The notes under the pieces are model-generated. The model saw nothing but the letters and a program-made list of their open reading frames with translations, made no database searches and was not told the origin of the DNA. Below, one piece after another: positions 10,692 to 21,638 of a stretch of 64,000 nucleotides of DNA. Source of the DNA: Hyaloperonospora brassicae (taxonomy: Eukaryota; Oomycota; Peronosporomycetes; Peronosporales; Peronosporaceae); assembly GCA_947650285.1 (NCBI GenBank), contig CANTFL010001187.1:124001-188000 (forward strand), read 5' to 3'. Numbering within the stretch: the stretch's first letter is position 1; each line of letters begins with the position of its first letter. The position numbers and the translations under genes are program-made.

Positions 10692-11607
10692 TTATATTGC
10701 AAAGTCTACAATGAATCGGCTATAGTAAATCAAACTTCCCAGGAACGACTGCATCGACCGCAGCGTACGAGGAAAATGGAATGTAAACCAGCGATCTGAG
10801 ATCCTTTGGGTGAGCTTCCAATCCAGCAAGATGATACTTGATGACCGATATAATACACCTTGCGCCGTACCCAAAAACGTTTGGTCAGGCTGATCGACAA
10901 ACTCAACTTGTCGCATACACGTAGCAATCTTTCTACTCTTTCATATAGAGCAGTCCACGATGTAGCTGTAATCGATATGTCATCTATGTACAATCTTAGA
11001 CCTAGCACAGAAGGTGTCTGAATGGTGTCCGGTTTTCCTTCTGTGCACACGTCGATCCGTTTGGACGACTCCATAGAGGTGGCGTCCGTATCAGCACCGA
11101 TCTTCAAATAGACATACAATGCATTGTCGATCAGGCGTTGGTAAATCTGCGGGGATTTCTTTAGCCAAACGGCATCCGTAGCCACTCAAACTAGCCTGGT
11201 GGCGTAATGAATACGGAAATACTTCTTGCTCGTTCCGTCATCTCCACCACTCAAAACCCGCTTGCCATATTCAGTTTGCAGTAACACATCGCTTTGTCTA
11301 TGTCTTGTAATAGTTCGCTGATCAATGGCATTGGATATACCATCAGCTTTGTTAGCTGATTTACTTGTCGATAGTCGATATATAATCGAACGTCCTCGCC
11401 ATTCTTCTTGATAATCACGACGATCGGCAAAACCCAGGGTGACGTGGAAGGTTGAATAATATTGGCTAATAGCAGTCCTTTGATCAAATACGCTAGCTTT
11501 TCACGGAGCTTGGGAGCTACCGGCCGTACTATCTGTGCGATCGGTCTCGCTCCTTCCACGTCAATGTTGCGTATCGCCCCCGTGCGGCTGGAGGAAATGC
11601 GTTCCAT
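10692..11607 (-). pseudogene. Copy 1: Gypsy reverse transcriptase
   Basis: Minus strand 11607-11251 reads KLREKLAYLIKGLLLANIIQ, TSPWVLPIVVIIKKNGEDVR and YIDYRQVNQLTKLMVYPMPL, the fingers and first catalytic region. 11185-10730 holds the catalytic box as LYIDDISITATSW. 10916-10692 holds the thumb/connection with MQSFLGSLIYYSRFI. A frameshift between about 11185 and 11250 separates the parts. Closest to copy 2 RT at 38907-39982. Confidence 0.85.
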
Positions 11608-13188
11608 TCACCAATGAGAAGGTGCTTGTTTCTCCAGATCAGTTGTCTCAATCGTTCCTGGTCTTCAGTCAGAGATACGTCTGGATCGCCTACCTGAATA
11701 TCGTCAATCGTAACTTCGGCAGTAGGCGTAACAATGTCAGGCAATACCGCCATGTGATGATCCACATCTTCGGCGTACAGTTCCTTACTTTCATGACGAT
11801 AGGTAGAGACATCCGGCTCTCCCGTGATTCGATCATCCTCCGGACATGACTCTTCATCGATCTTTACATCTGGCCAAGGCCCGGCCTCGTTCTTGGAGTG
11901 ATCGCCTGCTCCGTCGTTCGTCGCTTGTTCTTGAACCATGTTTACCACAGGCAGTACGCCTGTTGATCGATTATCCACTTGTAGGTCGCCGATCACGTCA
12001 CGCGACCCGTCATGCGACCGATCTGTATTCCTGTACTTAGTCGTTTCACCTCCTTCCATTGTCCCCTCGGGTTCTCGGTCTCCTTCGCCTTTCTCCTCGA
12101 TCGTGTTAACGACACATGGCAGTGGCTCCACACGTGGAACAACTTTCTCGACTCGGATCGGGATGTCCGTTGATCCATTATTCTCTTTCGGTCGAATTAA
12201 AGACTTCGTCGGAGTAGGGTATGGTGGGTGATCCACAAGCGGACCAGCGTATAAGGGCGACAGTTCTTCCTCTTTTTCTATCGCTGCTTCAAATGCTAGA
12301 GTCGGCCACTCGTTGTATCGTCGCGATCCAACCGAGACGCAACCTGAATATCGAGGCACCATATCGGCATCCATAATCCAACCTAGAGCCGGTCCGCGGT
12401 CGAGGGTAACTTCTGTGTCGCTGAGATTTGACAGATGCAAGTACTTGATCCGACCCACCCCGGTGGTCACCGTGGTTACCCATGTTGGAACTCGCCTCAC
12501 CCACAGCTTGGCGTTGAAAAAACTGGGTATTGCCGATCCTTATCTCTGTCGATCTACCAACCGGTAGAACTACATGATGTTCTAAGATCACGGCCGGCTG
12601 CATAGACAACCCGTACAGAGGTCTGCGTCCTGCTCGATGAATCATCACTTCATCCGGCAATACCAGCGTCCCATCAGCTAAATCCAGACGTATACCTGCG
12701 AGTATAATGAAGTCCAAACCCAAGATCGCTTCTTGACCGACTTAATCACACACCCACACATCAAAATAGTACACCAGCGATCTATTTAGGGTGATCTTGA
12801 TCTTGGTATGTCCTTCGGTCATGTACGTATTTTCACCTATCCCCACACACTCTTGTTTTTGATTCTCGTCGATGACACATCCAACCTAATGAGGAAAGGC
12901 AGTGTCCACGATCGAGATTTCTGATCCCGAGACAAGTATCATTGTGGCTTTTTCGTCATTAATCTTCCAAACCACTTTAACTTGCTTGAACCGTTTTCCT
13001 GGTGTATGGTACTTACAATATCCCCTCGACTCGCCCGGCGCTAAGACAAGTTGTATCTTGGTGGGCGATCGGGCGTACTCGTCATGTTGTCTAGCACTCG
13101 AAATGGAACGCAGACAGTTTGAAGAATCACCTGTATTATGTAGATCATCCTGCTTGTCATCGCTTCCGTCGACCAACTTCCTCTCCAC
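11529..13188 (-). pseudogene. Copy 1: aspartic protease and protease-RT linker
   Basis: 13188-12886 ends with the protease active-site segment ATMILVSGSEISIVDT. The expected catalytic DSG is VSG, an Asp-to-Val change also present in copy 2. 12723-12289 continues the protease fold (MGLDFIILAGIRLDLADGTL). 12500-11529 is a long acidic linker (e.g. DDIQVGDPDVSLTEDQERLR) running into RT. The family function is cleavage of the Gag-Pol precursor; this copy lacks the catalytic residue and is frame-broken. Confidence 0.75.
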
Positions 13189-13249
13189 AAAGGCATATAT
13201 GCAGAGCCTAGAAAGCTCGGCTCATGCCAGATTCCAACCTGGTGAGCGT

Positions 13250-15666
13250 CCTAATTTCTCATTTTCTCGGCTTGCCCCGGCAACATCCCTGCATTCTTGG
13301 TAGGAACATACCACTGGCGGATAATGCTATAACACTGTTCCATCGGGCACTTTCCTTCATCGTGGATGTTCTTGCATATGGATCGCACGTAGTAGCACTT
13401 GTCCGAAGGATGATCTTTGCGTCCGCACTTCTGACACGTCAGTCGCTTCCAACACCCGCGATCGTCATGTCTCTTCTACCCACAGTGCGTACACACTTTT
13501 TGAGGGTTCCCACTATCGAAGTGTCTCTCTTGATCAAAGCTCTCATTTTGGACTATCGGGTTTCCTGGATTCTGAGCGCGATCCGCAGCTGCAGCCATGT
13601 ACACATTGCGTCGATCCGAGTCAGTGTCCGATCCTCTAGAGTCAACTTCTGATCCACTGCTCTCGCTTTCCACGTGAATCGCTCTCACATCCCGGACCGA
13701 TTTTGTTGGCATTTGGAACGCCTGTAACGTAAGACGCTGTCGAAATTTACTCGGCCCCATAGAGGCGTGATCTTCTTGGACTTCCATATTTTCGCATTCT
13801 TGCAAAGTTTCTTCAAGATCTTCTGCATTTCCAAGGCGTAATATTGTCAACATTCTCGCCAGATCGCGATCGTCCAGGGTACCAATGTAATGATTCACAT
13901 GTTCCTTGCGAATAGCAGACGGTCCATCTCGTATGGGGATTTTTGCCCGGATCGCAGCTACATTCCTACGGTACAAGTACTCCAATGGAGTCTCGTTCGA
14001 CCGCTTAAGGGGTTGGTAGTAGAGTCTCCCAACCGAAATGCCGTTCTTCCCTCCGTATTTGACCACGGAGCCTTCCAGGGGTACCTTCCACGAAGTCCGC
14101 GTCGAGAGACTGAGCTGTTTATACCAATCACGCGCCAGTCTTGTAAGAAGGTCGCTGAACACCAGTAACTTCTCCGCATCAGGCGCCTGATCGCGTGGGA
14201 ACGCTAACTTCACCTTACTGATCCATTTTTTCGCTCGTTCTTCATTCTTCTCCCGTCCGGCAAACTCTTTCCGTTCGTCCATGGTAGACATCCGGATCCT
14301 TTGGTTAGAGAAACCACCACCATCCGGTGTTCCTGCCGTCGCCACCTGTGGTTATCTCCTATTACTTTGGTCTCGGCGCGCACGATCATGGTCGTGCGAT
14401 CTACTAAGACGCGATCCAACCGACTCCATGTCTACATCTGGCATATCAATCTACGTTTCGGGTGGGTAAATAGCCGATCGCTCGGTGTTCATACGGGCCT
14501 GTTCTAGCTCATATTTATTCATGGCTGTTCATAAATAGGAATTCACCTGATCTGATTACACCATGTTCATAAATGAACTGCGCCTCCGGTGGCTTTCCCG
14601 CTTGCGCCTCTGCCTCGTTCCGTTCAAATTTCTTCCGCAATAGATCCGCGCCCCTTGATCCTGGCGACATCCGTTGGATCTCGAACGAAGCATTCGAGTC
14701 GTCTTCTGACTCCGCTGAATCATAACGGGACGATCCAGTGTGTTCATCCTTGGAGAAATCGTTGATCGGTGTGAGAACTTGATCCAACGTGACTCGCGGC
14801 GTGGTCCGTTTATCCGTGGTGTCGATCGGCGAGTTCGGGTTGTCTCCACGGTCCCGTATGACAATGAGTGGACTCAACATCTTTAACAGCGACTGTCCGG
14901 CAGCGATCACTCGATCGTGGTTGCACTCACGTAGAGTTTGCGCATTGAACGTTCCAGTAGTGAACCTCGCCTCCGTTAGTAGATTAATTAGACACCGCAG
15001 CGCCTCCAACACGTTAGGAGTTGGTTTGGGTGCTGATATCGGTCCGCTTAGCGATCCGGTCAGCTTCGGCTTAATCGTCTTCAGCACTGCACCACTAGAC
15101 AACAGCTTCTTCAGCTCCTTCAAATGATATTCCTGTCTGAATTCGTCGAATCGCCAATCTTCAAACTTCACTTCGCGATTCACTGACTGTGAGGCTTGAT
15201 CCATCTTCTCCGTCTTGAACTTGTCTCCTTCTTGCCTGTTCTTGTAGATCTCTCGATCTTTTATCACCGCAGCCAGCTTCTTAAATTCGTCCGAACTCTT
15301 CACTTCTTTCTTTGTCATTTCTGATGGTTCGTCCGATATGAATGAAAATCGTTTGGGTATTCTCCTAGGACTTTCATCCTGCAGATCGTGCTTTGCAGCG
15401 CTATCTGCAGTGGCCCCCGAAGAGACCTCATGAGGGGGTTGAGGTTTTTCTTCACGATCGTGCGACCGATCTTCCTCTTTTATTTTCTTGTCGTCAAATC
15501 CCCTCTCAAAACTTTGACGATTTAAAGATCCTTCATTCTCACGCGTCTGCGACGATCCCTTCTTCGCTGGCGCTTCTATCCCAGTTTCAGTCTTGATCCT
15601 GGCTTCTTAGTTTAGGGACTCACGGTGAAATCCTGAGTCACCAGAAGATCCGGGCACGCGCACCAT
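13250..15666 (-). pseudogene. Copy 1: gag, starting at the LTR/PBS junction
   Basis: An ATG at 15666-15664, formed by the base after the LTR plus TG of the primer site, opens a frame that reaches MTKKEVKSSDEF (15318) exactly 116 codons later. Only one stop (near 15608) breaks it. The frame continues to 14515. The Gag core follows at 14345-13476 (KKWISKVKLAFPRDQAP, LARDWYKQLSLSTRTSW, GTLDDRDLARMLTILRLGN). A CCHC zinc knuckle region (CTHCG at 13480 and Cys/His pairs to 13380) ends the protein. Two or three frame breaks make it a pseudogene. Capsid role is inferred from family. Confidence 0.75.
15648..15665 (-). other. Primer-binding site of copy 1
   Basis: TGGTGCGCGTGCCCGGAT on the minus strand, one base after the LTR CACA end. 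The implied tRNA 3' end has the correct architecture: CCA, discriminator, 7-nt acceptor strand, 5-nt T-stem CCGGG and two T-loop bases. The tRNA species is not identified. Copy 2 has the same site with two changes (34846-34863). Confidence 0.7.
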
Positions 15667-16444
15667 TGTGGTGGAGTAGTGATCACAAGTCCCTTGTGAT
15701 CCCGACTCTCCACCGGCTCCCGGATTACCGACTGACGGAGGGGGTACCCCGATTTCGTGCTCTGTGTAAAGTTGATCACCTTGTGTACCCCTCGGTGGTG
15801 CGGGTTGCGCTCTTCTTGGTTGACTTGAGTTGTAGCTGAACTTGACCGTTTTGGGGATAGGGGTTGATCGGGTGGAAATTCTTCACTCGATCGAAAGTAC
15901 ACTTGGGCACTCTCCCATAGTCGCGTGTATCCAAAGGTGATGCTTGATCCGCGAGCCTTATGACCACTTGAGACTTCTCGCGATCTTAAATCTGAACCGT
16001 TAAGCTCCCTGCGTCCGATCGCAGTTGGGGTGAGAACTGATGTTCCGCCTGGCAAAACAATCCAAAGGCGAAGGTCTTCCAGACACAGACCGCTATCTAC
16101 TCGATGGGAGGCCAAACTTCCTGCCCGGGAGAAGTTGACGCGTGTCTTTCGTTGCAAACTCAATTCTTTTTAATGTCAACCAACCAAATCCAGAACCTAT
16201 GAATATGCCTATCTGTTCTCTGGATCACTTATGAGTATCGCCTGTCTATGTAATTTAGCTCGTGCATCATGTGATCCACAGCAGATATTCCGTAGTGGAT
16301 CGCTAGGTGGTAGATTGCTCAAATAGTGGATCACTCGGGGTGGATCGCTCGGGTAGTGGATCGCGGTGTAGTGGATCGCGGAATGTGATCCACACCAATT
16401 ATGTGTCCGCACATTGATGTGTCCACACAATCAAGCATTAAACA
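15667..16444 (-). repeat. LTR of copy 1 (about 778 bp)
   Basis: Runs from TGTTTAATGCTTGATTGTG (16444 leftward) to CCACCACA (15667). It is followed by a primer site and gag, so it is the 5' LTR of copy 1. It is homologous to 34055-34844 and 40849-41638. The U3 part (16290-16390) carries a run of GTGGATCGCTNGG-type units. Sequence similarity continues outside the LTR to about 16.9 kb, so the outer boundary is less certain than the inner one. Confidence 0.7.
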
Positions 16445-17256
16445 CCCAGGGTGGATCGTGATCAATCTCTCGAGTTTCTGATCGGGCATCCACCGTCGAA
16501 TCGCCGTTACTTCTGAGACCTCCCATGTTTGATGATCTTAACGACCCACTCCTCCAGCTCGTTTCCATATTCACCTATCTTCCATTGTCGTTCGCGATCC
16601 AGTACTCCAGTTGATGTCCACCCCTTGAGCGATCCGGTCCTTGTAACTTGGTGATTCAAGCCCTTGATCGCGGATCGTGATCGGTCAGCCGTCGATCCTT
16701 GACTATACTCCTTCTGGACTGTTAGGTAGACCAATCCGCATAATTTCCACAGTCATTTTCTGCCACTCAGTCGTTTGATCCCATCATTCGTGCCGACGGG
16801 CCTATCTCCAAACGCACTCCACCAATCAAATTGATCCCGCACATAATGCGGTAGCCGCAATCCACACTTTTCATCAGTATTCCCTTGCGCTTCTCCACAG
16901 GTTTCAACGTACCGACAGGATGAACACTTCCCAAGGTTCTACTCGCACTTGGTCTCGCCACGGAACTGTGTTTGACGGGGAGGGCAAAGGTGTTTTTTAT
17001 CCCTGGAACAGACGGGCAGACTTTACAAGTCGTTACTATAAAGAACGACGGCGACGTGTCACATGGATCGCAACTTAAGTAGTATTCGATTAAGTCCCAT
17101 CCTTAAACGTCTTTTCCTATCCTTGCCAGGTGAACTGATTCCTTTTTGTGACGATTCAGGAATTGCTAGATTTGTAGGATCGCGTCTACCAATGAGGGAC
17201 CGCGGTCGTCTTCCGTCAAAACCGCTTAGCTGGTTTCTTGAGCAACGGTCTTCCTT
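16445..17256 (-). other. Unassigned TE sequence between LTR and second-family gag
   Basis: Repeated at 41639-42730 and partly (inverted) at 33591-34054. Short frames exist (e.g. 16734-16507) but no domain is recognisable. It may be the end of the second-family element or a transcribed 5' extension of the chromovirus LTR. Confidence 0.4.
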
Positions 17257-18492
17257 TTAATTATTCCTGCGGGTCCTTTTTCCACGAATCTCCAAACCTT
17301 TTTCGATACCCCTTCCCCTTCGAGAACCCCTTCCCGGAGGGTGGCCACTTGTCCGTCCGTTGTGATAACCTCTAAGTCTATTGTTCTCTGGAAGCACTTC
17401 ATCACACTGCCGTAAGCAACACTGAAATTTTGACACCATTTTTATCTGTAGTGCTTTGACATCAATTGCATTTTTGCAGTTGTTTATGTCCATGAGAGAG
17501 CAAGAATTCATTCTCCACCGTGGATGGGTCCATCGATTCGATACATCTTCCACTCTGTCGCCTTGGGATACGATATAAACTTGGTTTAACGTGATGTCTT
17601 TCATACTGAAGTCTTTCTGTTCCGCAACGGTTATCGCTTGTTCTAGAGTATTAAGTCCAAGGTATAATCGATATATCTTGAATGGATCATTCGCTTGATC
17701 CTGCATGAGCATGAACAACGTAATCAACATGTGTTCATGAATCGGGTCGGTCGCGAAGCAACCCGCAAGGCGGTGAGCGTACTGATCGCAAGTGTGCATC
17801 TCACGCTTACACTGTATGACTTTCAATATCTCGGATAGAGCCCGAAATCGGCTTACGGCTGCCTAACAGTCTATCTGAGCCGGTTATCGAAGACATCTGA
17901 CGACCGAAACGCATATGACTTGTGAAGCATAGACCTTAAGACCCAAGTTTTGGCACGTCCTGTCAATTTGACGCGGCGAATGCAACCGTCGTACCTTGGT
18001 CGATGATGCGACGAGCTATCCTGGCGTTGTCCAACTCGACGAAACATCGTAACAGGAATGCTCCCTCGACTCTTATTTACTTGGATATGTATATCTTCAA
18101 GATTTAGGGATGACTTGCGTGCGTCGACCGGTATCAGTATCCTGGTCTTGCTGCTGTCTCAACATGGAACCGAACTGTTGAACATCCTGTTCTCTCAACA
18201 ACTCTGCCTGTTGAGAACATTGCTGGTGAAGCAAAATTGGTTTATCCTTCGCCTCATCAAGCTCATGATAGACGGACTTGGCGATCGCTGTATGTTGATC
18301 GTCCCCTTTCAGAGTGAACAACATGGCATTGATGGCACGCCTGACAACGGTCGAAGCCATCCGCTCGACTGCCGCCGAGTCTATATCATGTGAATGGGAG
18401 AAGTTCTCACGCCATGCATTAAGACTAGCTATCCTCATCACATCCAACATGTTAATGTCGGATGGAACGTCCGTGGTCGTTAGACGGACCAC
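17257..18492 (-). pseudogene. Gag of a second Gypsy family
   Basis: Minus-strand frame 18492-18097 is a helical, Gln-rich N-terminus (HQQCSQQAELLREQ). Frame 17826-17257 carries a retrotransposon Gag core end (LGLNTLEQAITVAEQKDFSM) and an Arg/Gly-rich basic tail (RGRGIEKGLEIRGKRTRRNN) that would bind nucleic acid. The region between is frame-broken. Protease and pol are absent. The same fragment recurs at 42733-43677. Its N-terminal coding DNA carries many perfect hairpins. Confidence 0.6.
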
Positions 18493-18527
18493 GGAGTGTT
18501 ACCGGGTGAAACGGGGTATCTATCGCT

Positions 18528-18958
18528 TGTACTGAACACAGAACAAACTATCTACATTGACACAGTGTAGTAGATGGATCGAGCCCTCACGTACACTGTA
18601 TGTGCAGAGGAAGGCTTAATCTCCTGAGCGAACTCGTGCAGGAGAAGGAAAAGTAGAACTGTATTTAATAAAGCTCAGTCTCCTAATACAACCCCTTTTG
18701 ATCTTACTTTGACTATGTCGGATTACAAACTCCAAATACAGCTACTCACTTGCCATCGATCGCGCGCATCTAGCAGCGATATAGCTAGACACGTGTGATC
18801 GTTGAGCTGGATATGAAATGGCCTGTACCAATCAATACATAGAGCGGTGCCGAATACTACCTTCGACGAAAATGATCCATTGATGTTTACTCAGACAGGT
18901 AAGTTTTGGAGCCTATTATTAGTTGTGAGAATATCGACATGAAGCCAATCTGGTGTCA
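18528..18958 (-). repeat. LTR of the second Gypsy family (about 431 bp)
   Basis: Begins TGACACCAGATTGGCTTCAT (18958 leftward) and ends GTTCAGTACA (18528); copy at 43713-44143 has the same length. It contains an internal GCGCGCATCTAGCAGCGATA word shared with the LTR at 2566-3007, a TAATAAA-type signal, and hairpins such as TCTCCTG/CAGGAGA (18620-18645). Confidence 0.65.
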
Positions 18959-19359
18959 ACTTTGCTTGCAACAGGCTCACCCCGTTACATGCCTCGGTCA
19001 GCAACGCAACCTTTTCATTCTGCATCTCATATCCTCTCAACAGCAACGACATGTATTGCTTTAAGTTATGATAAACGTGTACTACCGACGAGCGTTATTC
19101 GAAGACAGCACATACCCAAACTTTCTGCACCGGTGTTACACATTGATCTCCTCCCAGACGACAGCAAATCAAACGCTTTAGCCTTAATAACAGCAATATC
19201 GACATCAATATCAAGTCTGTTGTACCGCCCGCCTACTTGGCAAGACGACGCGGTTGCCATTGCAGGCATGATGTACCCACAAACTACTGCCGCGGCTGAC
19301 TCCCCACCGTATTGCAGCACAATACGCGTGCTCGTCAATGCAGTCTCATCGTCAGTCAA
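18959..19359 (-). pseudogene. Possible host reading frame cut by the LTR
   Basis: A 97-codon minus-strand frame (19359-19066) is followed by a GTATGT donor-like site near 19111. A second open stretch with coiled-coil character (QYMSLLLRGYEMQNEKVALL, about 19050-18960) runs into the LTR at 18958. I do not recognise it and no join keeps frame cleanly. It lies only 27 bp after the stop of the Iwr1-like gene on the same strand, so it may just be 3' flank. A 136-codon plus-strand frame overlaps it. Confidence 0.2.
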
Positions 19360-19386
19360 CTGACATGAACTCCACGTTAGTGCGAC

Positions 19387-21014
19387 TTAGTAGTCAAACT
19401 CGTCTCGCTCCGTGTGGTCGTCTTCAGATTCTCGCCGATGGCGCCGCGCTCCAATCTACGAATGTGAAAAAGACATACGTGAGCTGTTCCATTGAATTTG
19501 AAGGCACTAGGAAGAAAGCGTCATTTCCTATTGCAATGACGTACCTCGTTCAGGTCGTCACTGTCGACCAGAGACTCGTCTGACGACTCTTCGTCTGGAT
19601 AGTCATTAGCTGCATTGTCCTCGTCATTCGAATCCTCGCTCAATCTACACACAATGCAAGTCATCGGCAATAGCTAGTGTCAGATAAGTCATGAATGAGC
19701 AACCGTAATGCACATCCGCTGCCCGCGGCGTGGCAAGCTCCGGATAGGTGCGAACGTCACGCACACACGATAGCGATTTGATAGATATCGGTACAAATTT
19801 GCGTACCCGTCGTCTTCTTCATTGCTGTCAATGTCGGATTCCAGCATGTACTCCTCTACTACCTCATCACTCGGCACATCTTCCATGAGCCATTGTTGCA
19901 CCTCCGAACTTACGCTGACAATTGGTACGCCATGCACACTGGCTCGTTCAAAGCCATTTTCTGAGGGAGTCGCTGCGCCACTCGCAATGCTGAGTTCTTT
20001 GCTCGCAGAGGTGTCAACGCAGTATACGTCGTACACGTAGTCTTTTTCGCGCTCCACGTCTTCACACGCAAGCAGCGCTGTCTCCACGTTACGATGACCG
20101 CCATGCTTTGCAAACGCGGTCGCAGTAGCACCTGTCCAGGCTTCTTGCAAAACGCAGGTAGAATCAGAGCGCAGCAGCACTTCGATCACATCACTACGTC
20201 CATGCAGTGCCGCTGCCATCAGCACCGTGGTTCCATCTGCTGGCCGTTGAAACGCCGTCGGGGATGCACCGAAATCTGATCGTTGGGCGTGGTAAATTTG
20301 GAAAAACGAGGCAAATTCATTCGAGCGGAAAGCCGCCCAAATCGCTTCGTCCAGCTCGCGCTCGTATGGGTTCAACACCCGCATGGCTTTCATCCGCGTG
20401 CCGTTCACTGTCACGACATCCGTCTCGCTTTTCTCCACTTCTGCGTCTACTTGCTCATTCGTTTCTACGCCCGAAGTAGCTGATAACTGTAGATCCACCA
20501 GTCGAATGCCATGTACTTCTATCGTCTGTTTCTCCGTAATCCTCACCCTTGGGCGCAATCCTCTTGCTTTGAGCCTCTCTTCATTGCGTAGCGCTTTAGA
20601 TCGACTTTGCTGCTGCTTGACGAGTTGTATTGTCGGCTTTGAAGCTGTCAGATCGGTTTGGAACGCCGACGCGACGGCCTTCTTGGCCATCATCGCGGCG
20701 TGTTCGTCTTTGAGAGATCTCGCCTTGCGTTTCAGTCGCTCTGTCCACTTGCCACGTCCTGAAGTGATTGGATCATCCATCGTGTCAATGTGCTTGAAGA
20801 CAAAGCGTTGGTCGGTCGTCGACAGATTGGTGAACGCCTGCAAAAGGTCTGTAGACCCACATTTGACTCGTTTCGCGTCCGGTTCGCTGTACACCACTAA
20901 ATGATCCATCCGTTCGTCGGTGCGCTTGCGCTTGAGCCTTAGAAAGACAAAGGAAGGCTTCTCCTTGGCGTCGGCGTCCAAAGGCGGAGTCTTGATGTCG
21001 GCCTTGTCCGCCAT
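19387..21014 (-). CDS. Iwr1/SLC7A6OS-like protein with ankyrin repeats
   Basis: Three exons: 21014-19765, 19644-19545, 19455-19387 (472 codons including stop, phases 2 and 0, donors GTGCGT and GTACGT). The family (Iwr1 in yeast) binds assembled RNA polymerase II and directs its nuclear import. Evidence is an N-terminal FVFLRLKRKR motif like the family's LRVKRKR, a DYVYDVYCVD motif, an acidic ESDIDSNEEDDGYANLY segment, and an exon-2 segment EDNAANDYPDEESSDES matching the conserved Iwr1 box. The protein ends in EFDY. Between the basic N-terminal part and the DYVYD motif lie one or two ankyrin-like repeats (DGTTVLMAAALHGRSDVIEV), not usual in the family. Start is the first ATG of the open frame. 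Exons were placed by hand and not checked against transcripts. Confidence 0.8.
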
Positions 21015-21638
21015 TGTGCCGGGTCGATCACTCGCGTCGAATGGTGTGCTAAGTGCTACTTAACGATTTAAAAGCAAATGTCGAGACGAATGGGTTCGTT
21101 GACAGCACGAACGATTGTGTGAAATGGGTAGATTCTATCAAAGTGGTCCTAAGGAATTGCATTTAGTTTGGCCCATGTGTATACTATTTGAAAAGCTACA
21201 GAAACGACTCGAGCTTCTGGTATCTGGACGAAGCTTTTTGATTCGCTAGCTGCATCTTACTAGACTGGTCATAGCAGACTGTCTTCTTTTTGTTCAGTCA
21301 CTTCGTTACGAGTTCATCGTAGCTAGGGGAATGAAACAGCTTGCAAGCTTACAGTTTAGTGATCTTCCAAATTTGGCTTACACCAAATGTTCGCAGACCA
21401 TGCCACTGCAGATCAGAGCTACAGAAACCATAGTCATCCGTCATCCGATATTGGACAATGACAAACGCACAGCATGACGGGAACGCCATGGATGTGAACG
21501 CACAACAGGTCCAACGAACGAATACAAGAATGTCTTCAGATAACACCAGGTCGTGTTCTTTTAGCTCGTCTGACAGCAGATATGCAACAACTCCATGGTT
21601 TACCTCCAGAACACGCGTTGCTTCGACACTCTTCCTTC
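21015..21638. other. Intergenic, nothing recognised
   Basis: Region between the start of the Iwr1-like gene and the 3' end of argJ. It holds the Iwr1 promoter. Short frames on both strands show no family features. Confidence 0.5.

Larger units (their letters stand above)
15667..18958. repeat. 3.3-kb segment duplicated at 40849-44143 (direct orientation)
   Basis: The segment comprises the chromovirus LTR, about 0.6 kb of unassigned sequence, gag of a second Gypsy family and its LTR. It recurs at 40849-44143 with the same order, orientation and end points and with few differences by eye. Ends coincide with LTR termini on both sides. Sequence outside the unit is unrelated at the two loci. Confidence 0.85.

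Noticed and set aside
18953..19363. 136-codon plus-strand frame as a gene
   Set aside because: Ser/Thr-rich shadow-like composition, begins at the LTR boundary, no splice signals or family motif.
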